Assembly: GCA_023388675.1 (NCBI GenBank)
Contig: JAEWFU010000082.1
Coordinates: 1 to 5,096 of the forward strand
Reading direction: 5' to 3'
Origin: Pseudomonadota bacterium
GTDB taxonomy: Bacteria; Pseudomonadota; Alphaproteobacteria; Rhizobiales; Rhizobiaceae
DNA length: 5,096 nucleotides
Part shown: piece after piece, positions 1-5,096 of the stretch
Layout: each line of letters starts with the position of its first letter
Position numbering within the stretch: the stretch's first letter is position 1
Program-made: the position numbers and the translations under genes
The notes under the pieces: model-generated
Told to the model about the DNA's origin: nothing
What the model saw: the letters and a program-made list of their open reading frames with translations, nothing else
The model's database searches: none

Positions 1-39
1 CGGCCCTGCGCGCTGAGCTGCGTTGGCTTCGATCTCGGG

Positions 40-61
40 CGCCCGGTCGGCGGACCGGGCG
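40..61. repeat. Perfect 9-bp-stem hairpin after the ABM gene
   Basis: CGCCCGGTC (40-48), loop GGCG (49-52) and GACCGGGCG (53-61) form a perfect inverted repeat with a very GC-rich 9-bp stem. It lies 21 bp beyond the stop of the minus-strand ABM gene, where the operon transcript should end. No T-tract follows on either strand, so it is not a standard intrinsic terminator. It could instead be a 3'-end stabilising stem, a Rho-associated end or a REP-like element. The remainder of 1-82 shows no start codon on the minus strand and nothing I can call as a gene. Confidence 0.5.
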
Positions 62-82
62 GTCGCCTCCAGCGGTTCTTCC

Positions 83-364
83 TCAGAACGGCTTTTCGGC
101 TTTCTCGGTGCGATAGAGACTTACCGCGACCTCGCGCGATTTTACCCGCGGTCCTCTTGCAACCTTGCGCCAGGCGTCGAGCGTGGCCTGGTCTCGCCAG
201 CATTCGAAGAGATTGACGCGCTCCGGATCGACAGCATCTACGCTTATGGAGAAGTCGAGACAGCCGTCGTACGCTCGCGCGCGTTCGACCATGCCCTTGA
301 AGGATTTCACGGCGCTGTCGTGTTTGTCTGCGTCCATGTGAGTATAGCCGGCTATGATAATCAT
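83..364 (-). CDS. ABM-domain (antibiotic biosynthesis monooxygenase-like) protein
   Basis: This 93-residue protein fits a single ABM domain (dimeric ferredoxin-like alpha/beta barrel), whose usual length is about 95-105 residues. It starts MIIIAGYTHM, a typical first beta strand. A helix follows (about 14-31), then the strand and motif NLFECW (51-56) that matches the family's 'E-x-W' signature, and then a helix TLDAW (61-65). Many relatives carry His where this protein has Trp65. Family members act on quinones, polyketides or haem without a cofactor, or serve as small dimeric accessory proteins; the substrate here is unknown. ATG at 364 was chosen because the domain begins exactly there; a weak AAGAAA lies upstream, and the 77 extra codons of the longer frame show no recognisable domain. 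It is the last of three same-strand genes, 89 bp after the second SnoaL-like gene, so co-transcription is likely but not proven. No signal peptide or membrane segment is visible, so it is probably cytosolic. Confidence 0.82.
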   Translation of the reverse strand: MIIIAGYTHMDADKHDSAVKSFKGMVERARAYDGCLDFSISVDAVDPERVNLFECWRDQATLDAWRKVARGPRVKSREVAVSLYRTEKAEKPF

Positions 365-398
365 GCGATTTCTTGTTCGGTTGGTGCTCTTTCCGGCG

Positions 399-441
399 AG
401 ACGTCGCCTGGCAACGTCTGAAATGGTGATCCGTGTGGATC
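399..441. repeat. Two small inverted repeats between snoaL-like copy 2 and the ABM gene
   Basis: The 89-bp intercistronic gap contains two short inverted repeats. One is AGACGT (399-404) with ACGTCT (414-419), separated by a 9-nt loop. The other is GATCC (428-432) with GGATC (437-441), separated by GTGT. Neither has a T-tract. They may be RNA stems that tune or stabilise the operon message between genes, or chance repeats in GC-rich DNA. Confidence 0.3.
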
Positions 442-453
442 GGGATCTGAACG

Positions 454-819
454 TCAGGCCCCTTTCACATAGCCGGCGGCTTCGACGATCCGTCCGTCCC
501 GGACCCGCATGATGTTGACGCCTCGAATGCGATCGGCATCGCGCTCGCTCCAGCGAAGCCGCCAGCGAATGATCCCCCGATCCCCGCTCGTCCAAATCTC
601 CTCCGCTTCAAAGACGAGGTTTGAAGAGGATGCGATCCCTTTCCAGAATTCGAGGCAAGCTTCGCGCCCGTCGTAACGCGCTCCATCAGGGGCGGGATTC
701 GTATTTTCAAGAATGCAGTCCTCACCGATCAGATCATCGAGGTCTTCCGGGCGATGCTTTTCGAAGGCATTGTGAAAACGCTCGACGATCGCGCGCGTGG
801 TCTTCCTGTCGATATTCAT
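454..819 (-). CDS. NTF2/SnoaL-like protein, copy 2
   Basis: This 121-residue protein has the size and pattern of the SnoaL-like/NTF2-like cone fold. An N-terminal helix pair (about 5-31) is followed by the conserved turn PAPDG (42-46), the helix EACLEFW (53-59), and beta strands IIRWRL (83-88) and IRGVNIMRVRDGRI (98-111), ending in AAGYVKG. SnoaL-like proteins include polyketide cyclases, epoxide hydrolases, isomerases and many small-molecule-binding proteins, so the reaction cannot be inferred. ATG at 819 was chosen because AGGAG (827-831) lies 7 nt upstream and the domain starts there; the in-frame extension upstream runs through the intercistronic gap. By eye, about 57 of roughly 110 aligned residues match the neighbouring copy (905-1282), indicating tandem duplication. 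It is the second gene of the minus-strand cassette, 85 bp after copy 1, and is probably driven by the TetR-controlled promoter at 1318-1345. Confidence 0.88.
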   Translation of the reverse strand: MNIDRKTTRAIVERFHNAFEKHRPEDLDDLIGEDCILENTNPAPDGARYDGREACLEFWKGIASSSNLVFEAEEIWTSGDRGIIRWRLRWSERDADRIRGVNIMRVRDGRIVEAAGYVKGA

Positions 820-838
820 CCTTCGTCTCCTGAAATCC

Positions 839-867
839 GGACCGGGAAAGGCTTTCGGCCTCGGTCC
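839..867. repeat. Intercistronic hairpin between the two SnoaL-like genes
   Basis: On the minus strand GGACCG pairs with CGGTCC as an outer stem. Inside it AGGC pairs with GCCT around a CGAAA loop, with a 4-nt bulge (TTCC) on the 3' side. The structure occupies the middle of the 85-bp gap, upstream of the AGGAG site of copy 2. It lacks a T-tract and is therefore unlikely to be a complete terminator. A role in message processing or in differential expression of the two copies is possible. Confidence 0.4.
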
Positions 868-904
868 AGGGTTGTCGATGTTGAGCGCTGGTAGGGTGCT
901 TCGC

Positions 905-1282
905 TTATTGCGGCAGTGGGGCCGACTGACCGGGTACTTTGGAGTAGCCCAGCGCTTCGGTGATCCGTCCCTCGCGGACATGCATAATGTTGACGCCCCG
1001 AATGGATTCGCCGTCGCCGAAGTTGAAACGCCAGCGGATGACGGCGCGGTCGCCCATTACGATCGTGTCCTCGACGTCGAAATAGGCAACGGGATCAGCG
1101 GCCAGGGCCGTCCAGAATGCGAGGCAGGCCTCATATCCCTCGTAGCGTGTGCCATCAGGCGCCGGCTGTATCGACTCCATGACGCAATCCTGCGCGATCA
1201 ACTGGTCGAGAATTCCAGGGGTGTGGTCCCGAAACGCCTGGTTGAACCGGCGGATGATCTCAGCCGTCTCGTTCGTCTGCAT
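905..1282 (-). CDS. NTF2/SnoaL-like protein, copy 1 (first gene of the cassette)
   Basis: This 125-residue SnoaL-like/NTF2-like protein has N-terminal helices (about 5-30), PAPDG (40-44), EACLAFW (51-57), strand VIRWRF (81-86) and IRGVNIMHVREGRI (94-107). It shares almost all these motifs with the downstream copy but has a distinct C-terminal tail (VPGQSAPLPQ). The start is well supported: a perfect AGGAGG (1288-1293) lies 5 nt before the ATG, with a strong promoter just upstream. The fold forms a cone-shaped pocket for small hydrophobic molecules; some members are cyclases, hydrolases or isomerases and others only bind ligand. I cannot assign a substrate. It is divergent from the TetR gene, and its promoter is overlapped by a palindromic operator pair, so ligand-induced derepression is the expected control. 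It is probably cytosolic, with no signal peptide visible. Confidence 0.9.
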   Translation of the reverse strand: MQTNETAEIIRRFNQAFRDHTPGILDQLIAQDCVMESIQPAPDGTRYEGYEACLAFWTALAADPVAYFDVEDTIVMGDRAVIRWRFNFGDGESIRGVNIMHVREGRITEALGYSKVPGQSAPLPQ

Positions 1283-1296
1283 AATTTCCTCCTAGT

Positions 1297-1309
1297 CAGA
1301 CAGGTCTGT
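1297..1309. promoter_or_regulatory. TetR operator, site 1 (downstream of transcription start)
   Basis: CAGACAGGTCTGT contains the imperfect palindrome CAGAC-AG-GTCTG (1297-1308). The local sequence also reads as AGACAG-GT-CTGTCT (1298-1311). The same 13-mer recurs in reverse orientation at 1323-1335, with centres 27 bp apart. It falls at about +2 to +14 of the predicted minus-strand transcript. AGAC/GTCT-type palindromes are known operators for some TetR-family repressors. The adjacent TetR gene makes it the obvious binder, though this is inferred and not shown. Confidence 0.75.
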
Positions 1310-1317
1310 CTATTCAC

Positions 1318-1345
1318 ATCATACAGACCTGTCTGCTAGTGTCAA
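1318..1345 (-). promoter_or_regulatory. Sigma70-type promoter for the SnoaL/SnoaL/ABM genes
   Basis: On the minus strand a perfect -35 TTGACA (1340-1345) and a near-consensus -10 TATGAT (1318-1323) are separated by 16 bp. Transcription should begin around 1311, giving a leader of about 28 nt that ends in the AGGAGG of the first SnoaL-like gene. The spacer contains operator site 2, so repressor bound there would block RNA polymerase. I see no equally clear promoter for the divergent TetR gene. Confidence 0.75.
1323..1335. promoter_or_regulatory. TetR operator, site 2 (in the -35/-10 spacer)
   Basis: ACAGACCTGTCTG is the exact reverse complement of site 1 (13 of 13 bases) and contains the palindrome CAGAC-CT-GTCTG (1324-1335). 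It fills most of the spacer of the minus-strand promoter and ends 14 nt before the TetR start codon. One bound repressor could therefore shut off the cassette and also limit expression of its own gene. Confidence 0.78.
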
Positions 1346-1349
1346 CGGC

Positions 1350-1925
1350 ATGAACAAAACCGCTTCGCAGACCGACACCGGAGCAAGCGCCGCGCGTCGC
1401 CGCTTGCTCGATACAGCAACCCGTCTTTTCTACACCGAGGGTATCCGGGCAGTAGGCATCGACCGCATCATCGCGGAAGCAGGCGTCGCCAAGGCGACGT
1501 TCTACAACCATTTCCCGTCAAAGGATGATCTCGTCCTCGCGTATATCGAAGAGCAGGACCAACTTGGCCGGATGGCTATCGCGGAGCTGCCTGCGCAAGC
1601 CCCAAGGGATATGATCGCTGCTGTCATGGGGCGGATCAGCGAGGCTGTGAGCGCGGGAGGTTGGCGGGGCTGCCCCTTTCTCAACGCAGCGGCCGAGTAT
1701 CCCAACCCCGCCAGCCCTGTGCGGCAGGCCATCGATGCGCGGCGTGTTTGGCATCACGGGGTCCTTCGGGACCTCCTGGAGGAGGGGGGTGATCCGGCTC
1801 CAGCCGTCACCGCTTCGCTGCTCGTCGCCGTGTCGGACGGCCTGCTCGAAGCCGCATATCTCGACGATCCCGAGGACATCCCCGCCCTTGTCAACGAGGC
1901 GCTGGAGAGGTTGTTGGTCCGATAG
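1350..1925 (+). CDS. TetR/AcrR-family transcriptional repressor
   Basis: This 191-residue protein has a classic TetR N-terminal domain. Helix 1 (about 15-29, RRRLLDTATRLFYTEG) is followed by GIDRIIAEAGVAKATFYNHF (36-55), the helix-turn-helix with the recognition helix around KATFYNHF, and then PSKDDLVLAYI. The C-terminal ligand and dimerisation domain includes GCPFLNAAAEYP (107-118) with Cys108, and a final helical region (about 152-190). Length is normal for the family. ATG at 1350 was chosen because the domain begins shortly after and the operator/promoter DNA ends there; no good Shine-Dalgarno is visible, so the message may have a short or poor leader and give low expression. It is divergent from the SnoaL/SnoaL/ABM genes, with two palindromic boxes between, so local repression and autorepression are the likely roles. 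The ligand is unknown; a sulfhydryl-sensing role for Cys108 is speculation. Confidence 0.93.
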   Translation: MNKTASQTDTGASAARRRLLDTATRLFYTEGIRAVGIDRIIAEAGVAKATFYNHFPSKDDLVLAYIEEQDQLGRMAIAELPAQAPRDMIAAVMGRISEAVSAGGWRGCPFLNAAAEYPNPASPVRQAIDARRVWHHGVLRDLLEEGGDPAPAVTASLLVAVSDGLLEAAYLDDPEDIPALVNEALERLLVR

Positions 1926-2202
1926 TGCAGCCGCAGGATTGCGAGAAGGGAGGCGAGGCCCCAATCCGACCCCGCGCGACCGCCTTTACCGGACGGGCTG
2001 TTCCAGCGCGAAGGCCTGCGTACCGGCCTTGCAAGGCTGACGTTGGCGAGGTGGTAACAAATTACCGTGCCGCAAAGATGCCTCCTCCGATTGGGGGACC
2101 GGCGTACCCCTAGACAGCCGAAGTCGCGAGGCTGACACTTCTGCATCGAGCGCAGGAACTACACGATCAGGCCCCGGGCGGGCCATCGGGCAGGGGTGGT
2201 TC
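1926..2202. other. Intergenic region without a supported gene
   Basis: This 277-bp gap separates the TetR gene from the GMC oxidoreductase gene. Open frames across it are short and give low-complexity Arg/Pro/Ala-rich translations without a recognisable motif or ribosome binding site. It holds inverted repeats AAGGCC/GGCCTT (2011-2030) and GGTAA/TTACC (2053-2066), and a small GGCCC/GGGCC stem (2170-2184) just before the GMC ribosome binding site. None is followed by a T-tract. The promoter for the right-hand genes should be here or read in from upstream, but I cannot pick a confident -35/-10 pair. Confidence 0.6.
2053..2066. repeat. Palindrome GGTAA-CAAA-TTACC upstream of the GMC gene
   Basis: A 5-bp perfect inverted repeat with a 4-nt AT-rich centre sits in an unusually A/T-rich patch of the gap, 137 bp before the GMC start. 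It could be a regulator-binding site for the right-hand operon. Its location suits an operator or activator site, but the short arms make chance occurrence possible. Confidence 0.3.
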
Positions 2203-3864
2203 ATGATGCTGGCAAACCGGCAGGACGGGATCTCCGTCCATCATCACAACATCTGCATTATCGGCTCCGGGCCGGTCGGCATCGTCACGGCTCTGGAACT
2301 GGCACGCCGGGGACAGGCGGTAACGCTGCTGGAATCGGGCGCGCATATGGCAAGCGAGGCGGCGTGCCGTCACTCGCGGGCCGAGATCGTCGGTTCGCCG
2401 ATGCACGCCGACATGACCGTGGCCGTGCAGCGCAGCTTCGGCGGCACGTCGAACCTGTGGGGTGCGGGCTGCGTGCCACTCGATCCGATCGACTTCGAGC
2501 GCCGTCCCGGCCTGACCGATGCTTCGTGGCCGGTCGACTACCGCGACTTCGCCCGTCATTTTGCCGATGCGAGCCGCTATGCCAATTGCGGGCCGCCGGT
2601 CTTCGAGGACGAGCCGCCGGGCGTTGCCGTCGCCGATCGCAGCTTCCGCTGTTCGAACCTGATCCGTTTCGCCGATCCGGCGAGTTTCCGCACCGCGCAT
2701 GAGGACGAGATCGGGCGGTCGCCGCACATTCGCATGCATCTCGACGCGACCGTCACCGGCATGGAGTTCGCAACCGATGGGAGGGTTGTGGCGCTGCTTG
2801 TGCGCAGTCGTACGGGCGAGGTCGCCAGGCTGAATGCGAGGGCATTCGTCGTCGCGTGCGGGGGCATCGAGACAGCGAGGCTGCTGCTCGCCGTGCAGCG
2901 CACAGCGCCCGGTGCTTTCGGCGGCGTCGGTGGACCGCTCGGACGCTATTACATGGGCCACCTTTCCGGCGAGATCGCGCAGATGCGACTGGCGAACGGC
3001 GCACTCGACGCCGGCTTCGACTTTTTCCGAGGTGCGTATGGGCGCTACGCGCGGCGGCGCATTGTCGCTTCGAACGACGTCCAGCGGCGCGAGCAACTGA
3101 CCAACATCTCGTTCTGGCCGTTCATGCCGCCGTTCCGCGACGCCGCGCATCGCAGCGCCGTGCTTTCGCTGGCCTATCTCGCCCTCAGCGTTCCGGCCAT
3201 CGGCCGGCGTCTTGTCAGCGAGCATCTGCGGGAGCGGAACTCGACTCCGCCTGCGCCCGTCGGGCCTCATCTGGGCAATCTCGTCACCGGCTTGCCGGAG
3301 CTGTTGCGCTTCATGCCGCGCTTCCTTCACGGGCGGTTCGTTGCCGAGACCCGGCTGCCGGGACTTCATGTCCGCAATGCCGGCCGGCGCTACGGCGTCC
3401 ACTATCACGCCGAGCATCTGCCCCACGCGGACTCCCGGATCACTCTTTCCGATCAGTATGACGAACTCGGCATGCCGCGCGCGCGCATCGACATGCGGGT
3501 GTCGGATGCCGATGCCGCGCCGATCGTCAGGACGCACGAACTGCTCGGGGAATGGATCGCTCGCAGCGGGCTGGGCCGGCTGGAATGGCTTTGCCGCGAA
3601 CAGGATCGTGCTGCACGCGTGCTCGCACAGGCGCCCGACGGTGTTCACCAGATCGGGACGGCACGCATGGGCGCCAACCCGCGGGCAGGGGTTGTGGACG
3701 GCGACTGCCGCGTCTTCGGTTCGCCGAACCTTTTCGTCGCCGGCAGCGCCGTTTTCCCAACCTCTGGTCAGGCAAACCCGACCTTCTCCGCGATCGCCCT
3801 TGCCGTTCGTCTCGCCCGGCACCTTGCCGCAGAAGTGCCGACGCATGCGATTGCAGCAGAATGA
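2203..3864 (+). CDS. GMC-family FAD-dependent oxidoreductase
   Basis: This 553-residue flavoprotein has a complete glucose-methanol-choline oxidoreductase layout. The Rossmann motif GSGPVG (21-26) follows strand NICII, and Glu44 (LLESG) ends the second strand where the FAD ribose is bound. FGGTSNLWGAG (79-89) is the second FAD/substrate motif, and ACGGIETARLLL (218-229) is the internal FAD-domain strand and helix. The C-terminal GMC signature HQIGTARMG (482-490) carries the probable catalytic His482, and FVAGSAVFPTSGQANPTFSAIA (511-532) includes Asn525. The family oxidises alcohol or sugar hydroxyls, passing electrons to oxygen or another acceptor. Residues about 318-334 are strikingly hydrophobic. 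There is no signal peptide or twin-arginine motif, so it is probably cytosolic or membrane-associated. ATG at 2203 has AGGGG (2192-2196) 6 nt upstream; a second ATG follows directly. It lies 25 bp before the DegT-family gene in a likely operon, which suggests a sugar or glycan-linked substrate. Confidence 0.92.
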   Translation: MMLANRQDGISVHHHNICIIGSGPVGIVTALELARRGQAVTLLESGAHMASEAACRHSRAEIVGSPMHADMTVAVQRSFGGTSNLWGAGCVPLDPIDFERRPGLTDASWPVDYRDFARHFADASRYANCGPPVFEDEPPGVAVADRSFRCSNLIRFADPASFRTAHEDEIGRSPHIRMHLDATVTGMEFATDGRVVALLVRSRTGEVARLNARAFVVACGGIETARLLLAVQRTAPGAFGGVGGPLGRYYMGHLSGEIAQMRLANGALDAGFDFFRGAYGRYARRRIVASNDVQRREQLTNISFWPFMPPFRDAAHRSAVLSLAYLALSVPAIGRRLVSEHLRERNSTPPAPVGPHLGNLVTGLPELLRFMPRFLHGRFVAETRLPGLHVRNAGRRYGVHYHAEHLPHADSRITLSDQYDELGMPRARIDMRVSDADAAPIVRTHELLGEWIARSGLGRLEWLCREQDRAARVLAQAPDGVHQIGTARMGANPRAGVVDGDCRVFGSPNLFVAGSAVFPTSGQANPTFSAIALAVRLARHLAAEVPTHAIAAE

Positions 3865-3889
3865 GGGACTCAAATACGAGGTCAGAAAG

Positions 3890-5096
3890 ATGTTAGCGAC
3901 GCCGAAACAGGTTATCTATCCAATGCGTTATCTTCGCCCCTTGTGGGAAAATCCGGCTGGCGCCGAGGCAGCGTTCGAGAGCGGCCTCGCTGACTTCCTG
4001 GGTGGTGGCGTCGACATTATACCGCTGGGCCGGGCTCGCGCGGGCATTCATCTTGCTGCCAAGTTTGCGCGGATGCGGGCCGGAGATCGCAACCGCGTGG
4101 TCATGCTGCCGCATACCATCCCGGACGTCGTCAATATGGTGCAATTCGCGGGTTGCGAGCCGGTCTTCGTCGACACGTTGCCGGATTCGACGAATATTGA
4201 CTTCGACCACCTTGCCGAGATCGTGGATAACAAGACCTGCTGCGTCCTCATCACGCACTATCATGTCAATCAGGAGCGCATCGACGACATCAGGGAGCTT
4301 TGCCGGCAGCGTGACGTGATGCTGTTCGACGATTGCGCCATTGCGTTGGAAGGCGACTACCAGGGGCGGCGCATGGGTGCGATCACGGACGCGAGCATTT
4401 TCAGCATGTCCGGCTTCAAGTCCCTCAATTATGTCTGGGGCGGCGCGCTGGCGACCGGCTGTGATGACATTGCCGCCTACATGAAAGACGAACTTGCGGA
4501 GTTTCCCGAACTGAAGCCGGCCCAATACAAGGAGCACATGCTGGCGGTGCTGAAATACGATCTTGCCACGAGACCGGGCATTTTTTCCGGAGTGACCTTT
4601 CCGACCATCAGGCGCAAAACACGCGCCGGATCCGCGCAGGAGGCGCTAGGCTTCGTTCGGCGCGAAACGCAAGCGATAGAGGAGACGGTGCTGAGCCGCC
4701 CGAGACCGGGCGTGCTCGGCGAACTCGTACGCAAACTCGATACCGTAGGACAGCGGCTCGCGCATCGAAGGATGATCGCGGCGGTCTATGACCGGTTTTT
4801 CGCCGACCGCAGGGTGGCGCCCGAGGCCAGCGATCATGTGCGCGCCGGCTCCTGCTTCACCTTCTATCCTATCCTGGTCAACCCTGAGCGGCGCGACCGG
4901 ATTTACCAGCAGATGGTCGAACGCGGCTATCACATCGGGCTCTCGGTGTATCCCAATGCACACGAGGCCGAAGCGTTTTCGAAAGTCGCCGGACGGTCGC
5001 GCAACATCTCGAAACTCGTACGCTCGATGATCTCGCTGCCCACGCATCCGCGTGTCACCCGCGATTACGCACAGGCGCTTGCCACGATGCTCTCGA
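3890..5096 (+). CDS. DegT/DnrJ/EryC1/StrS-family PLP-dependent protein, 3' end cut by window edge
   Basis: The frame stays open from ATG 3890 to the right edge (402 codons plus one base). GAGGT (3878-3882) lies 7 nt upstream and the GMC stop is 25 bp before, so the two are probably co-transcribed. The fold type I pattern is clear: VVMLPHTIPDVVNMVQFAGC (70-89) then EPVFVDT (90-96), NIDFDHL (102-108), VLITHYHVN (119-127), LFDDCAIALEG (145-155) with Asp148 for the PLP ring nitrogen, and FSMSGFKSLN (171-180) with Lys177 as probable Schiff-base lysine, followed by WGGALATG. The C-terminal domain ends ISLPTHPRVTRDY (381-393), the usual family ending, so only a few residues should be missing. Typical members aminate keto-sugar nucleotides for surface glycans or antibiotics. 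Two points are unusual: Ile151 replaces the normal Gln/His three residues after the Asp, and GRARAGIHLA (47-56) replaces the usual SGTAAL-like phosphate-binding stretch. It may be a divergent aminotransferase with a non-standard substrate. Confidence 0.88.
   Translation, partial: MLATPKQVIYPMRYLRPLWENPAGAEAAFESGLADFLGGGVDIIPLGRARAGIHLAAKFARMRAGDRNRVVMLPHTIPDVVNMVQFAGCEPVFVDTLPDSTNIDFDHLAEIVDNKTCCVLITHYHVNQERIDDIRELCRQRDVMLFDDCAIALEGDYQGRRMGAITDASIFSMSGFKSLNYVWGGALATGCDDIAAYMKDELAEFPELKPAQYKEHMLAVLKYDLATRPGIFSGVTFPTIRRKTRAGSAQEALGFVRRETQAIEETVLSRPRPGVLGELVRKLDTVGQRLAHRRMIAAVYDRFFADRRVAPEASDHVRAGSCFTFYPILVNPERRDRIYQQMVERGYHIGLSVYPNAHEAEAFSKVAGRSRNISKLVRSMISLPTHPRVTRDYAQALATMLS

Noticed and set aside
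1..82. Possible end of another gene at the left edge
   Set aside because: Short open frames exist on both strands, but none has a motif, start or usable length in the visible 82 bp.
23..421. Plus-strand open frame over the ABM gene
   Set aside because: It depends on a TTG start without a ribosome binding site, and the opposite strand encodes a recognisable ABM domain.
797..1339. Plus-strand open frame of 180 codons over SnoaL-like copy 1
   Set aside because: It is antisense to a well-supported SnoaL-like gene with AGGAGG and promoter, and it runs through the operator region.
1518..1964. Minus-strand frame of 148 codons opposite the TetR gene
   Set aside because: It is a shadow of the TetR coding sequence, with no domain or translation signals.
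2011..2030. AAGGCC/GGCCTT inverted repeat as an intrinsic terminator for the TetR gene
   Set aside because: The stem is only 6 bp with an 8-nt loop, about 85 bp past the stop, and there is no T-tract on either strand.
1925..2113. Small plus-strand frame of 62 codons after the TetR gene
   Set aside because: It has no ATG start or Shine-Dalgarno and a low-complexity Arg/Pro/Ala-rich translation with no motif.
2113..2118. AGACAG as a third TetR operator upstream of the GMC gene
   Set aside because: Only a half-site is present with no matching inverted arm; a 6-mer is expected by chance.
2167..3873. Minus-strand open frame of 568 codons opposite the GMC gene
   Set aside because: It is a shadow of a GC-rich gene. 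Its translation is Arg/Pro/His-rich without domain motifs, while the plus strand carries a complete set of GMC motifs.
3893..4537. Minus-strand open frame of 214 codons opposite the DegT-family gene
   Set aside because: The plus-strand frame shows clear PLP-enzyme motifs with a good ribosome binding site; the antisense translation has no recognisable domain.
1..5096. Mobile element, CRISPR array, tRNA or rRNA
   Set aside because: I found no transposase-like protein, terminal repeats with target duplication, regularly spaced repeats, or tRNA/rRNA-like conserved sequence on either strand.

Overview
The window comes from a GC-rich bacterial chromosome or large replicon. Dense, mostly cytosolic genes, strong Shine-Dalgarno sites and GC-rich third codon positions suggest a proteobacterium, most likely an alphaproteobacterium of the rhizobial or sphingomonad kind. 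That placement rests on general character only; no rRNA or other marker is present.

Left part (about 1-1925): a small regulated cassette. Three short genes lie on the minus strand in the order NTF2/SnoaL-like protein (905-1282), second NTF2/SnoaL-like protein (454-819) and antibiotic-biosynthesis-monooxygenase (ABM) domain protein (83-364). A TetR-family repressor (1350-1925) is transcribed divergently. The 67-bp gap between the divergent starts holds a near-consensus promoter for the minus-strand genes (TTGACA, 16 bp, TATGAT). It also holds two mirror-image copies of a 13-bp palindromic box, one inside the -35/-10 spacer and one just after the predicted transcription start. This is a textbook layout for repression by the adjacent TetR protein, probably with autorepression. 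The two SnoaL-like genes are about half identical in protein sequence and look like an old tandem duplication. The inducer and substrate cannot be read from the sequence. A stress-type or catabolic response to a small hydrophobic or electrophilic compound is the most plausible reading.

Middle (1926-2202): about 280 bp with no convincing gene. It contains small inverted repeats and separates the regulatory cassette from the right-hand genes. The first 82 bp also lack a supported gene but contain a perfect 9-bp-stem hairpin downstream of the ABM gene.

Right part (2203-5096): two plus-strand genes 25 bp apart. One encodes a GMC-family FAD oxidoreductase (2203-3864) with intact FAD-binding and catalytic motifs. 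The other encodes a DegT/DnrJ/EryC1/StrS-family PLP protein (3890 to beyond the right edge) with the PLP lysine present but an unusual active-site motif. The pair suggests the start of a surface-glycan or other sugar/secondary-metabolite biosynthesis operon continuing beyond the window. I see no mobile element, CRISPR array, tRNA or rRNA.
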